This document shows positions 25,901-39,717 of a stretch of 64,000 bases of DNA, piece after piece. Where the stretch lies: positions 631,789-695,788 of the forward strand of contig VWZF01007071.1 in the NCBI GenBank assembly GCA_013396755.1. Direction: 5' to 3'. How positions within the stretch are numbered: position 1 is the first letter of the stretch; each line of letters begins with the position of its first letter. A model generated the notes under the pieces. It was given only the letters and a program-made list of their open reading frames with translations. It had not been told where the DNA came from and ran no database searches. Source of the stretch: Sclerurus mexicanus. Its lineage: Eukaryota; Chordata; Aves; Passeriformes; Furnariidae. The translations under genes were made by a program, and so were the position numbers.

Positions 25901-28900
25901 TTTATTTAAAAAAGACAATGAGGACTTGTCAAAAGTGAGCATGCTTGAAAGACTTCAGAAACCTTGAAAATTGCTGTTTTCTTACAGCACCACATTCTGT
26001 GGGAGAGCGCTATTGGCTTCTCCATAAATTCACTCAATCACACACCATTTCTCTTCTGTTAAACTGTCCAGAGCAGAGTTTCACACACTCCTTAAAAACA
26101 AGTGCATCTGTATCCATTCCTCCCGAGCATGCAAGCACTCAATAGATAATCCACAGAGTGATAAAGGCAGCAGAGACACATGAAAAAACTGCAGAGAGCC
26201 AGACCAATGCGGATCCTAATAGTAAATCTGCACTCATTTTATCCACCGCCTTCATGACTTCATCAAATATGATCAACCCTCTTTCAGCCTTCTCGCCAAA
26301 TTGAGGACTCTCAGCCAATTCAGCATCAACTTGTAATATGGCTGCTGTATATCCTTAATTGAGTTGCTCTTCTCCATACGTTCTTGAACTCCACTATCCT
26401 TGAGATGTGGATGCCAGAATCATTAACTTGTGTAGACTTTTATGAGAAGAAAAAGTACTTGCTGGCTTCCCTATTTTCATCTCTGTCAAAAATCTGTAGT
26501 TCCTTCCAGGTATGTTTCCTCTAGGCTGACACCTGTTGTCAGCAACAAGGGTAGTTTAACAGGGAATAAACACGATCTAGTAGAAATACTCTCAAGAACA
26601 CACTGTATGCAGCTGGGTTTCATTGACTGCAAATGAGTTATACCCTCCCCCACTCCAAGAACTCCAAGAAAGATAAAGGGAACAGTGGGGGAAAACGAGG
26701 CTTTTTGCATAGATGCAAACCCAGCACATTTGTCACAGTTTAAAACTCCTTGATTTGCCTGAAGGCAAAGGATGACCTCAAAGGGCTGGGAACCATGAAT
26801 AGAGAAGCTCATTCTCCTAACGTCTACATGGAGAGATTTTTAGATCAGAAACTTGAGACCGTAATTCATTATGTCAAGCACGGATGTAGGTTCAGGGAGG
26901 AAAAAGAAGTAGGTTCTGGCTTAATTTCTAAGCACACTGGATGAATCCAAAAGCAGGTCTGTGCTTATGTGATTTATAATAGGGTATTGTAATAGCTGGA
27001 CAGAAGTAGATTTATACAGCCTGTGTGTAATTTAGATCCAAACAGAGCAGCAGAGTCACTTATAACGAGACTTAGCTGTGAGGTACGTCCCCCATTCTCT
27101 TGCTTGTCAGGCATTTCAATCATCCCTCTTATACTTTGTTATAAATAAAGCTGCAAGGTGATGTTCTAATCTAGGCTGTCTAGAAAAAACAAGAGCTCAG
27201 AGGAGCCAAGATTCACTCATACGATAACTGGGTTATAACTCAGAACTACCCAAACCTGTGATTGAATTCATACACAGAAAAACCCCCGAAGTGTTGCACT
27301 ACCACAAAAGCACAGTTGTATTTATCCAATCGGTGATACTCAACAGACATCATCATATCTTCATTTGAAAGGCAAAAACCTCTAGACATGTGCAATGTAC
27401 ACTTCTGAAGTCCCCTGTTTCCAAGAGCCAGGCTTCTGGCCAAGAGAAGTTTAGTCTTACTCTCAAAAGCACATCGTTTCAGACACTGACAACTGCGCTA
27501 CTGTCTGAATTGCAGGACAGTTGTGCTAACATCAACTTAGTTCTATAATCTTTTTCCTTCTCCTTTCATTTCCTCGCCATAGTTTGTCCTGCACCTTGTC
27601 ACAAGCAATACTACTCTTATTTCAAAAGATATTATATGAATAAAAAAAGTTACAGCATTTATAATGTAGAATATATCTCTTTTAAACCGCATATAATACT
27701 GTACATACATCTGATAGCACCGCTTATATATTACCAAGTTAAATGGACTCTATTTTGCTGTTTTACAAATGTATTTCCTGGCAAGTTAAGGGCTTTTTAC
27801 AGAGAAGATTACTTTCCCAAATAGTAAATTCAACCTACAATTATCAGGAATACTCTCCAGTCCTTTCTCACATACTTGCAGGCAGCCTTTGCTAATATTT
27901 ATCTTTGGTTTATTAAAACTCTTTTTAGCTTTAAAAAGCTACACCTTCAAAATATTAAGTACACCATTCAGAGTCTGAAAGTAATTTCTTCAACTGAGAG
28001 AACTACTACCTTCTCACCTGCACATCCATCCAGACCACTGAGATCCCAGGAAACACAGCTCATACCAAGAGCTCCTACACAGAGTATGCCTAATGAAGGG
28101 GAAGGAGCAGGGGGGAGTAACCACCCAGTCTTAACCACACCCAAACACAGGGCAGCTGCCCTTACCTGCATTGACTTCACCTGAGCAGTGAACTTTCCAG
28201 GAACTTTCCTAGAGATGATGTCTCTAAGTAGGCAAACAGGAAGCACTAAGCACAGGTAATTTCAAACTGTGCAGCCAGCCACATCTACCTCTCAAATGTC
28301 TAAAGTGCAATCCTGAGAGGTACAATACAATTTTACATTACCAGAGGACACCTTCTGTTTTCACCTCTTGAAATATAAAGCACAAATTAACAACGTTTTT
28401 GTTTTCTGTGGCTGGAGGGCAGGTTAAATTTAACCTAATTCCTCTGCCACATAAGGTGACGGCATTTACAGAACCAACACTAGCACCTTCCTGCTCTCAG
28501 TTACTTATGCTTCTGGACTTACTGGTAATATAAGAACACACTTACTGTTCACTACTAATTTGTTCCAAATTTAAACTAAGAGTTAAATCCCCCCATGGTA
28601 ACCTGAAACATCATGCAGCACTTGTGAACTTGTCTGTCTTTCCAACCACAAGACAGTACTTGGATCCACTGTGAACTTTTCAGCTGACATTGCTGTGGTT
28701 ACATATTTAATTACCCTTCCATGACAAGATGGGAACTGCTAAGTTAATAATCTGTACTGCTCTCGGTGTAGTGTCTTTAGGAGCACAGTAATGGTCTGCT
28801 CAGTTACTCTGTTTTTCCACCCCAGCAGTGGTTGAGCACTGGAGGAAGATGTTTCACAAAGCTGAGAATTATTAAACCAAAGGGTGTCTTGAATTGGTAA

Positions 28901-29448
28901 GTTGCCAAGCTAAGGCCAGGTCAGGCCCCTGAAAAAGGGGCTTTTTGGACAATGGGCTTATTAGAATACCTGTGCAGATGTTGGCAGATACCTCACAAAA
29001 AAGGTTCAACCCATTCTGTTGTTGCAAAAGTGTTTTTCAAAAGTGCTACTTTTCACAGAAATTAAACTCACTTTAACAAGGTTGCTGAACCACTGGGTAA
29101 TATTGGCACTTAACAAAAAACATAAATAATATCTGCCACAGATATGACTTCGATTTACCAGCTCATCAGCTATGCTGGTAATCTGTCTCCCTAAACTGGC
29201 TGTTGAAAGTGAAAAAAGCTAACTTCAGTCCAGTACAACAGTTCTATATGTACATAACATTGCTAATTTTCTGATTGCCACACTAGAAGAGAGAGGAAAA
29301 TGGAGTTCCCACATACTTTTTTGAGTTTGGAACACAATTTGGAGTTGTGCTAAGCCGTGAAAGAATAGGGACTTAGAGGATCCAAAGGAATTGGTTGTAC
29401 TTGCAGAGGATCTCCTGGAACTTCCTAGCTCAGCACAGATGATGAGTA
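22976..29448. other. AT-rich non-coding sequence, nothing recognised
   Basis: Unique sequence without a transposon or gene that I can identify. Open frames are about 110 codons or shorter and look random. Confidence 0.5.
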
Positions 29449-29530
29449 AGCATATATACATACACACATACACACATGTAAACATCTACACACATGCAAC
29501 CCTCACATGAAGGGATATATATGTGTGTTT
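29449..29530 (+). repeat. degenerate (CA/TA)n simple repeat
   Basis: Alternating purine-pyrimidine sequence (catatatacatacacacatac, acacatgtaaacatctacac) runs to about 29495. It is followed after about 17 bp by its opposite-strand counterpart gatatatatgtgtgt. The two halves could pair loosely as a hairpin. Confidence 0.7.
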
Positions 29531-30711
29531 TATAAGGATGAAGGGAGCCCCTCTCTAAAGATGGCTTTGCAAGGAGGGTGGGAAGCAGAGGGTTTACAAT
29601 TATTCTATTTTAAAGCATCTGCCTAAAAACATTTTAATTGCCTACCAGCTAGAAAAAAATGTATTGCAAATGGACACATATATAAATTCATTTTGAGACA
29701 TTTGGCATGATTACTTTTCTTAAGTGATGAAAATTACTGTGTAAACAAAACTCATAAACTGAGTAAAATCACTGACTCCCAAATCCCCACCCAAGCATTA
29801 AAATCTGCAAATTGGTAGTAAAACACTTTTATGTTCAAGTATTTCTTCCCACTACTGAGGCTTAAAGCTAGTGATTCGTGGTGGAAATTGTTACCACTGA
29901 AAGTTTTTATCAGTAAAATTAATAATGAAAAAAAAGAACAGCAGAAGCAACTGCTAACGATTATGCTATAAATTTAATCAGCAGCAATGAAAAATGTGTC
30001 ATTGGAATTGACTCAAGTGTCATAAACAAGTGGAACACAGGACAGTCAGGCAACCACGGGACTACAGGAATTCCTGTGACAATAAAATATCCCTGTAATA
30101 ATCCCTGTGATAATATTAAGTCAGAGGGTAATGAACCATGTATTTTCTTTGCAAATCATATAAATACCAAGAATGTAATCCACATTATTACAAATTTTTA
30201 TGTGGTCACTATAAAAAGCTGAAGGCGAGTTGAGGTTTGATTAGGTGCTGGGAAGACATACAGAAAACACTGCATAAAAGTATAGAAAGTGTAGCAGTAA
30301 TCTGAAAGATGCTGTAACCTCCCGAAACAAACTCATCCTAAAAGAGAAGTAAGGGGAATTGTAAGAGCAAAGGTACCACACACATGGTAGAAATTGCTAA
30401 TGCTACTAAAACTGTTCATGTAATTTAAAATACTCAGAAAATTAGTGCAGAAGAAATACAAGTGAGAGTGAGGAAAGGGTTTCTCTCTTTAATAAATGTA
30501 GTGAGGATGCATTTTGTCAAGAGGACAAAGGATCCCTTAAGCTGAAAATGGGAACTTCCCAATCCACAACCAGTACAGCTACCTGAGCAGCTTGTGGGGC
30601 CATCTTTCAGCACTACCTAGAACTTCCACTTACTGTTTTAGATTTCCCCTCTGTAATACTGACAGAAGATTTGCATGCAATAATAGCAATGATTTTTCCA
30701 GATTATTTATC
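29531..30711. other. AT-rich non-coding sequence, nothing recognised
   Basis: No element or gene is seen. Confidence 0.5.
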
Positions 30712-30723
30712 TTTTTTTTTTTT
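30712..30723 (+). repeat. poly-T run (12)
   Basis: T12 homopolymer following gattatttatc. Confidence 0.9.
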
Positions 30724-30929
30724 AATCTTGTTTGATAATATTACTCCCAGGTAACTTGCAATACTCTGGGAGTAATGTATCTCTGCCATAAAGGGCTAAG
30801 AATTCAGCAGCATGTTTTCTGCTGCAGTCTGATTTTACATAGTGCTTACTATAGTACAGAATTGCCAATGCTATTATTTTTCAAATGTGCAGGTTCTGCA
30901 TAAATTAGACTTTAAAACAGTGTAGTTCA

Positions 30930-31640
30930 TTGCCATGTTCCATGGATGGCATGGTTTGAAGAGCAGCCTTGGCTTCAACACCTCAGCTCAGGATGGGAAG
31001 CTCAGTTCTAATTGCCGAGAATCTCCCCAAAGGCAGCGCAGAGTCCCCACGTTCCTCCGGGGTCCCTGCGGTGTCTGCAACATATGCAGCACCATGGTCC
31101 CTCCTCGGGGTGGTGGCTCTGCAAATGTGGAAATGCATCTCTCCTTCTCTGCTTTCTCCTGCCCCCACTGGCCCCTCCAAACCCAACGGGCTTCAGAGTA
31201 GAAAAATGAAGTGACTAATTCAGGTTGGATTTCTAAGTATGAATCTGGAAAGACAAGACTGAGGGAAATGAACAAAAAACACAACCCAAGCATCCACTGG
31301 AGAAGAAGTCACTCCCTGTCTGGATCCACCACCCATGACCAGGAGCTCCTCCACCACCCCGAGTCTCACTGACCCACATCGTGGAAAGCAGCTGCACCTT
31401 TCCTGAGCTCTGCCTCTGCCTCTTCCTCCTTGCAGATCTCCAGAGGTAAAATTTGGATACAAGTGGAAATTTCCGTGGCTGCACTGCCTGAGGCTCAGCA
31501 GCTGGGGTTTGAGCTGTGATGTCCCCTGCCCAGCAGTCCACTGGCCAGGGACATGTGCTGCACAAATGCCAGGGACAGCCTTTATCCAGCGTCCTTGCTC
31601 AGGCTGCTGCCTCACCCCGTCACCAGTGCTCCTTCTGTTA
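30930..31640. other. GC-richer, CpG-containing block with open frames on both strands
   Basis: This block stands out from its AT-rich neighbours. Seven CpG dinucleotides fall in about 180 bp around 31012-31190, and more follow. Several overlapping open frames occur on both strands (for example plus 30935-31201 and 31509-31913, minus 31220-31615), as expected where stop codons are rare. No domain is recognisable. It could be an lncRNA promoter or exon, a weak CpG island, or simply a local composition shift. Confidence 0.3.
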
Positions 31641-33179
31641 AGTACCTATGACCCCACACTTGGTTATGGAGACTTTCTGCAAAACCCAGGATTTTGGGTT
31701 TTCTACCATATTCATGGTGTGATCCTTCAGACCGGGGCTAGGTACCAGGTTACTCCCATTATCTCCTCTGGAGACTTCTTGCCTGGAGAAGAAAGCCCTT
31801 TTACCTCCTCTCTTGTGAGGCAGGAAAATTTTGCTCAGGTTCCTCTGTCATACCTATCATCTGGATTTCTAATTTGTAAATCCTCAACTGTTTCATTAAA
31901 AGGAAGCTGGTAATTATAGAATTAAAGTTTAAACCTTAGAATTATTTCTTTGCAGTGGTGTATTTATCTGCTTATTTAAATCAGGTGTCTGGTATGTGCC
32001 TTCCAGCTACTTAACAACCCAGAGGTTTGTAGTAACAATGCTGTCTTGCCATACTGAAGAAAGCGACCCATTTTGTGGGTTTTTTTTCTCCCTGTCATAT
32101 TCTAAATTGTCATGTCACCAATTCGTGACAAAAAGATAGCTGTTTACCTCCTTCACACAAACAGAGGTGATTACTCTGTGTCTGTAAGAAACAGGCTCAG
32201 ATAGGAGGGTTTTCTTCTGGGTTCCCTCTCTGAGGACAGAGTGTGCTGCTAATCCCTATAAAGCTCTCAGTTACTCCAGTGACTGATACGTTACAAAAAC
32301 CAACACAATACAAAACCCCATAATCACCTGTGAGACAGAGCTAAGTGAGACGCTAACAATACTGAGCAAGGATTTGTCAATTTTACTCCCAGAATCAGAA
32401 GTATTTCAATGTTTTGATTACAAAAAAAGGACGTCTGGCTGAGGAGTAACTGTTCTCACAACAGGTTAATTCCTTATACTGTTCACTTGTTAAAATAATA
32501 TACCTTCTGACCCAATAATATGTTTCAGTGCACTTGGTTCACCAAACACAAGCACTTTTATCAGAAGGAAAAGTAAGTTATTAGATCTGTGTTTATGTCT
32601 CTTTTTAACTGTGGACATTAAGGTGCTTCAGGCAAAAATCCTGAGGGGGCACAGAAACCTTAAAACCAAAAATGACTGAAGCATAACTAGTGTATACATA
32701 TATACTAGTATACATGTATATACAACAGAGAGAAAATACCACCATGAAAACTTTATATATATTGGTATCTTTCACCTCTTTCCTGTTAGTGAAACAATTT
32801 GCATTATCTTTGTAATCATGCAATAGTGAAGAAGAGTAAACTTATCAGGTACAGTTTCTGTGATGTCGTAGACTTAATAACAAATATTCTAATTTTGTAT
32901 TATCAAAACAATCTTTTGAAGCAGAAAAATAAGAAAGCTACATAATAAATAGTTTGTTAAAACAAAACTTTAAACTTTTTCTCATTTTTAGCATAGAATT
33001 TCTACAGACTTATAATGAAAGGAGAAAACATTCACAGTTAAATTCAAAAACCAGAAAATGTGAGACTGGTAAATGATTCTTTCTTTTGCCACGAAACGTA
33101 AGTAAAAACAATACTTTGAACCCAGCAAGTTCATGTTTGGACCAAAATTGCAAAAATTTGTTCTAGTGTGAAGCCATTT
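31641..33179. other. AT-rich non-coding sequence
   Basis: No gene or transposon is recognised. It contains the AT-rich imperfect hairpin listed separately at 32686-32709. Confidence 0.5.
32686..32709. repeat. short AT-rich inverted repeat
   Basis: Ten-base arms (actagtgtat and atatactagt) can pair around an acat loop with one G-T wobble. The surrounding bases are alternating TA/CA, so the hairpin probably arises from simple-repeat composition. Confidence 0.5.
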
Positions 33180-33191
33180 AAAAAAAAAAAA
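33180..33191 (+). repeat. poly-A run (12)
   Basis: A12 homopolymer with no recognised retroposed copy upstream. Confidence 0.85.
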
Positions 33192-36100
33192 TTGTCATTC
33201 CCAGACATTTGTTAAGGTAGTGTTCCCCAAACAGAAGATAAAGTTAGTTGGAGGACAACTTTAATGCCTTCTTAGGCAGAATTCTACCAGACTCAGTGAA
33301 TTTGTCCTGATAGGATCCATGCAAACATCTAACTCTCTCCTCAGCTTTGCTCTGTGCTCCTCTGTTTCCTTTCCTCTGCATCTTCTTTGAATTGTGGGAT
33401 TCAGGAAATTCCAAATCTGAATGCAACAGTATGCCACAAACTTAGTTGTCAGCTTTTTCTGAGTGCCATCATCTGATCAGACTGATGCTCTGAGTTTGAT
33501 GCAAAACAACACAGGTCTTGATACTTTTAAAGATGCTCCCTTTACAAATGACCACTTTGGGTATAGAAAGTATAAGTTAAGAAGACCATGACCTCCACAG
33601 GTTGGTAACTCATTAATGAGTGGTCATGAAGACACAATTCTCCAATTCACCACTCCCTGTATAATATTCAGTTGCTTTCAGATTTCAGTTCAAATGCCTG
33701 ACTCTATACACCCCACTCAACTGTTGCTCGGCATCCATCCATATACACAAAGCCAGGATTCAATATGTCAAAATTCAGTACTCGGCACTTGGATACTGCA
33801 CATATGTCTAGAAGCTTGAGAGGAGCAATATGAATGAATTTACCTTCCCTCAGCAAGCAGAAAGTCTATTTCATGCTGAATAAGCTTGCCTTTCAAACCA
33901 TCAGATTTAGATGAACCCCTCATCCTGCCCCATCAAATAAGTGGCATTTAGATCAGAGACAGCTCCACACCTGAGCAATAGCAGCCCTGCACATTGTGCT
34001 TGCAGGTGGTCAGTAAATGCCCACCAGGCACAGCAGCTATTTGTACCTAGCCAGTGTGTTTGTATGTAATTTATCCATGTATATATGTAAGTAGATAAAA
34101 ACCTGACTCTGCACAGGCAGAAACGCTGTTCGAGTGTCTTGAGGGAGCACTGATGTTAACACTGTCAACTGCCCATGACAGGGCCCCAGCTGAAGTCAGC
34201 ACCCCTCCTCTCACTCCCCCAGCCATGGCGACGTGAATCACAGTTGTGCTCCACACTCACCACAAGAGCAGATTGTAGGCAGGTGGCACAGCCTGCTGTG
34301 AGAGCTTTACTTTTTGTCAGTTTACCCCTGCAATGCTTGGATTCTGTATTTCATAAGATTCTTCTGAGCAAGAAGAAACAGCATAAAGGACAGTGTTTGA
34401 GGTTTGAAATGTTTAGTAATTGCTGTCCTCAGAAAACGATTGTGAACGTGACAAGCTGCTGAACACAAGCTGGCCACTGTGAGCTTCAGGCTTGTTATTT
34501 CCATCATGGCTACCTCCCATGAGAAGGCCAGAGAAATACTCTCAAATAAAGCATTTCCTCCCACGACACCAGTGTACTTGTGTTGCTTAGACAGGAAGAA
34601 ATGACGAAGGAGCTGCGAGTCAGGCACTAGCCCGCTACCATTGAAAGCCTAAGCTGTGTGCCTCTGGCATAGCCACCTTTGTCCTCCTGTAGTACCAGTG
34701 CTACCAGGTGCTGTTGGTGACCAGCTGCAGGTCACAGATTAGTCCTGGAGACAGCAGACTACAGTGCCTGCGGCACTAGTAAGCAGCTGGGAAGAGCCAC
34801 GGGGCTGCAGTGCCCTCCAGCAGCCCCTGAGCCTGAGCTGCTCTGGCATTAGCCAGACTCTGGTGGGACAGAGACTGAGAAAGAGAATTCAGGTTAAGAG
34901 CCCTGCCCCAGCTTACAAAATGTCTCCAAAGAAACAGAGGCTGACTTGCAGTAACTTGGATTACCTCCTTTCCCAAACTGAGGTCTGACATCACCAAAAG
35001 ATCCCAGTTCCAAAGTGCACACGTTGGATCAGTATTCTCAAGTGATTCAACCCAGGCAAATTTCCTCTACAGTTTATTGTAGAACAGCAGGATTTATGCA
35101 GTTGGCATAATTTAATTTCAGCAAGACTTATTCTTAAATTAAACCAAGTTTTGCAAATATTTCTTGCTTTAAATATTTGCTGCCCTCACTGCACTTTCCC
35201 TTCATTTCCCTCAGCAGGCTTGGTTTTTTACTCCACTTCAAGTAGGAGTCAGAAAGTAAGAGCATTATGGGTTGCTGTGCAATGTGAGGACATGTAAATA
35301 GAATTTCTCAAAAATCTCCGCTGTCCAAGCCTCTTGCTGTCACAGGACTGTCCCCCACCTTTATCCAGCCCCCTCTTCCAGTCCATCCACCATGGAAAAC
35401 AGAACAAGCAATGAACACTCCCATGCCATCTTGAAAAAATTAATCCCTATCTACACTGATTGCACAGGCCCAACACAGTAATTAACATTTTCTAGCAAAA
35501 CGCAAATCTTCTGGCCAACAGTCATATACCTACAGTTTCTAGGGCTGGCATCTCACAAAAAACTCCCACCTTACTATACCCATTTCCCCTTTAAAGCTGG
35601 GGAACTGCCCTCCCCATTAATTATAAAAATGTTCAAGAAAATGTTCAGAAAAGAAGGTACTAAACTGCTGTGAGCCTTCTGTGTCACATGTGTTTAGTTG
35701 TCAGGTGTAGCTCCTGGGTTTGGAAGACTCAAGGAGAAATGGAAATTTACGTTACACAACATCCATGGACATGAACTTAGAACACAGAACACGTTCAATG
35801 GAATTTCCCTTTCATAAATATTACCTGTTACTGATAAAAATAATTCAAACTATAAACCAAAATATTAGTCTCTAAAGGTTATTTCCTACTTGTAGTTACA
35901 ATCTCAATTGAAAGCCCAGAACTCTGCCTGGAAGATAACTAGAAGTGAGGGGACCAACAAAGACACATTACTTTTATGAACTGTCCAAATGTGAGGCACA
36001 AGAGATTTCGCTTCTGCTCATCCTTCTTATTTAGAACTCTTGCTTTTCTATAGCTCCAGAATCAGTGATTATGTAGGAATAATAATTCTGACAAGATTTT

Positions 36101-37610
36101 TCAAAGCTGATGCTTATAATGCAAGTTTAGCAAAACTGCATTATTTAAAACATTCTTCTTTAAATGCAGCATCTGCTCTCCAAAAAGCTTTGTAGATAAC
36201 AAGCTAGATGAATTATTTTCTCTCATTCAGTTTCTCACTTGATATATTAAAATATAAAGCCTAAACTCCAGTGTAAAGAGCAACTTGTTAAAACATGGTA
36301 GGAATTTAAATAAACTCATTACACAAATCATTGTTTTAGGTTTACAGCGGCCAAGCTTTTGTTTAAAGGAAAAGAGATTTTTATTTCACAAACAGCAAGG
36401 GCATGGAAGCAGAAAAGCTATTAGACAAATTGCAATTGTGCAAAAAGCTGCAATGAAAGCCCTCAGCCTTCACCTCCAGAGGTACAGCAGTCCTACACTG
36501 AAGTTAAAAGCTTCTGCAGCCCAAAGCAGCACGCATGGCCTCGTCCTCTCTTCTGCCTCTCTCTGGCTGGGAGGCACCTCACACAAAGCTGATCCCTGCT
36601 GTGTTCCTCCAGGGAAGCCGGTGGGCCTCTCCAGCACCTGAAAAGACTCTGAGACCACTGCTAGAAACATTTCTCTTCTTTATGTCCTCTGATTTATCTA
36701 TATATATACACATCCCTATCCCCACACAGCCAGCTGTACACACATGGATGCTGCAGCAATTCCTGCTCTGACTGCAGGAGCCACCTTCATGCTCCTGGCA
36801 TAAACAAGCTTGAATTTATGAGCTAACTGTTAGAACAGGGACAGAAGACTTCTGTGCGCTGGGGGTATATGACAATGGTATTTTTATTCATGCCCATCTA
36901 AAAGCCATCATTAATGTGGGACTCTGAGCACTGGGAGGGGTCAGACTTTCCCACCCCCAGTGGACCTTTCCCTCATTCTTTCTCACGTCGTGAGAGCGAG
37001 GGACGGAAATCACTAACCCACCAAGCCCACCAGATCTGACGCTCATCTCAGAGCTGTCTTCAAGCTTGAAGGGGACAAAAAATCTTTTGGATGCTGCTAA
37101 TGTAGTGAGACCGCCAGGCCTCTCCCTGACACTGAATTTACAACTTCAAGTTGTAGCCTTTACAGTTTGACATCACTTCAATTCCTTTATATAACAGAAC
37201 TGCCATGTATGGTTCATGCCATGCTCTTCAAAATGAAGTAATGTATTCTCACTCAATGTTAACAGAATTGTACTACATTATCTTCTGGCTGAGCAGGCCC
37301 ACACGTTGTCTTGGCCAAAACCAACACTGAGGCAAGATAAGATTTGTTTGAAAGGAACAACATGGCTTTGGCATATTATAGCCTTCAAAAATCTAGATCA
37401 TTTCATAGACACCATCTTCCACGTATCCTTGAACCATGGTGCTACGGTTACCTACCCCAGATGTTCCAGCTTCCTCTTCTACTCATCAAAGCTTTCCTAC
37501 AAACCTCCATAATATGCACAAGTGCATTTGTTTGAGTACAAGTGCACAAAAAGATGACAGGAGATTTTCTCTGTTAGTGAGCCACCTGCTATACATCAAT
37601 TAACCTTTTT
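33192..37610. other. non-coding sequence, nothing recognised
   Basis: Unique sequence. Locally GC-richer patches near 34.8 kb and 36.5 kb give overlapping open frames of up to 118 codons on both strands, none with a domain I recognise. Confidence 0.5.
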
Positions 37611-37633
37611 GGGGGGGTGAGGGGGGCCGGGGG
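37611..37633 (+). repeat. G-rich tract, potential G-quadruplex
   Basis: Three long G runs, G7, G6 and G5, are separated by tga and cc. The G7 and G6 runs can each supply two GGG blocks, so a four-stranded quadruplex with short loops is possible. It lies in otherwise AT-rich DNA directly after a T5 run. Confidence 0.7.
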
Positions 37634-38141
37634 TGCAAGGAGCCATGCAAAAGTAAGGAGAGGCCTTTCTTTTATCATTACTGTTGTTTTGTTTTCCAAC
37701 TGTCTTTTTTTACAGAATGCAATAAAAAAAATTAAAAAATAATAAAATATTTATGAATTTGGAAAGCTTTAATTAGTATTTCTTTAAGAGAAGCAAGATG
37801 TGAAAACTCTTGTCTGCTCATTTGCAAACAGCATTGAACTTGATCTCCCTTACAGACGTTTTATACCAAGGTTTGTAAGGAGCATCAATAGAAATGCTGT
37901 TGATTTCTACTGGTAGGACAGTGGAATCAGTCCTGCTAAAGGGCCTTGCCTCAAAGATGACCTTGTTTCATCACCAACCTTGACTCCCAAGCCAGGAGAG
38001 GGACAGATGAATGCTGAAACCAGCAACAGGCACTGCAGTTTTATTGGCTTCCTGCCCCTGTAAAATGTAAGTGGACAGAGAAATTTATGCTCCTGTTACA
38101 GGCCAAAAGATGCAGTTCTGGCCATATTAAGTGTTGGTGTG
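37634..38141. other. AT-rich non-coding sequence, nothing recognised
   Basis: It includes an A-rich patch near 37720-37755 (aaaaaaattaaaaaataataaaat). No element is identified. Confidence 0.5.
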
Positions 38142-38170
38142 TTTTTTTTTTTGTTTGTTTGGTTTTTTTA
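38142..38170 (+). repeat. T11 run and (TTTG)n low complexity
   Basis: T11 is followed by short tttg repeats and a further T run. Confidence 0.85.
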
Positions 38171-38583
38171 ATTAATATGATTAAAATGCATTTTCTGTCT
38201 AAAAAGAAACTGAATATTCAGAGTTTAATAACTAGAAGAAGAATGCATGCTCTAAAAGTCTTCCAGGAAGGCCTTGATGGCTTATTGAACCCAGTTTCCT
38301 TAAAAAACACTTCCTCGCTCTTACTAGATTTGCTATACAATGATACCGAATCCATGCAGGTGCACTTCTTTCTCCCCCACTTCTATCCCATCTCAGACAG
38401 ATGTCAGATTTCTGTGGAGCCATGAATCCCTGTACAATGTTGCTTGCAAGTGATGAAAAGTCAACTCTGGTGGCCTTTATAAGGTACAAAATGTATTTAA
38501 ACATTGTCAAGGCTTTGCCATTTTCAGGACAACATATATAAATAAGTTTTCTGTGAATTACCTGTATCCAAGGTCACAGTTTA

Positions 38584-38598
38584 ACACACACACACACA
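38584..38598 (+). repeat. (AC)7 microsatellite
   Basis: Seven uninterrupted AC units plus a final A. A second short acacac patch follows after about 12 bases. Confidence 0.9.
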
Positions 38599-39717
38599 AA
38601 TTCATACAACACACATCGCTGAGGAATTTTTTTTCCCAAAGGCAGAAAAAAGCAAGGAGGGAAGCCAGAAGGTACTGTTTCAACTGGCAGGAGCAATGCT
38701 GCAGCACTAATGTAGGTAGTCACTGCTCCACCCTTTTCTTGGTCTTTAGAAAAAGGAACATAATGACTAATAGTTGGTTTTTTAAAAATACTTATGAGGC
38801 AATTCAGCCACAACCATAGCAAATGCTGTATGTAGCAATGCAGGTCTTAGCGTTGGTAGTACCTGCCATTCACTATTGCAGTGGGGCACAGAGGAGTGAA
38901 GTGCTTTACCCCTCTCCACAGAGGGATTCAGTGCTGTAGGTAAGAATAAAAAACTCCAAGAATACTGGCCTATACCTGTAATAACTGAGAATTTCTTTAT
39001 TCCTTGCACCCCCACTGTGCTTTCATATTCAAAAGTCCTTTTATTTCACCACTACCAGCTACCCCACTAACAGTGACACCACTTAAATAACAAATGATTA
39101 AAAAATATTCTCATTGTCCCATTTTCCTTAATGAGACAATCAGTCTTATTAAGAGCAGTACACCCAAGCTAAGTAAACACACATTTAATGACTGCAACCA
39201 AATAATGGCAAACATCACAAACAGACATATTTTCTTCCAGACTCTTCTTATAAATACAAAAGCAGTTGTCACCTTTCTTGATCAGGTATGACTGCCTCAA
39301 TCACGGTGTTGTGCTGCATGACACACATGGAGACACTGTTTCCAGTGCCCTCGTTAGGATGTTCACAGGTAAACCTGGTTGGCAACTCTGTCAGCATTTA
39401 TAGCAACTGCAGGGAATAAATGTTCTGAGTGGTTTTTCAGCTTTCTGAGAATGTTTCTTAATCTACGTGACCTGCCACACAGTGGAAACTATTTATGCAG
39501 AATGAAAATATAACTCCACCTCAGTAAGCAATTTCATGACAGCAAACAAGCATCCTTCAGAGAGAAACAAATCCATTAAGCAGTTCAGATTTTAAAACAC
39601 AATTACAATTCATCATGCTAAGTTTTCTTGGGGGTGGCATCCTCTTGCAGGGAAGACAGAAGGAACTGGGAGGTCACCTAAGACCATATATTGTTTAGCT
39701 AAATCAAGGAACGTGAT
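38599..39717. other. non-coding sequence, nothing recognised
   Basis: Unique sequence leading up to the 5'-truncated start of the CR1 copy at about 39718. Confidence 0.5.

Noticed and set aside
31418..31450. Acceptor-like ctcctccttgcag closely followed by a donor-like aggtaaaa
   Set aside because: The implied exon would be only a few bases long, and nothing around it supports a transcript.
36285..36641. 118-codon plus-strand frame overlapped by minus-strand frames
   Set aside because: It shows the pattern of a chance frame in a GC-richer patch. No family is recognised.
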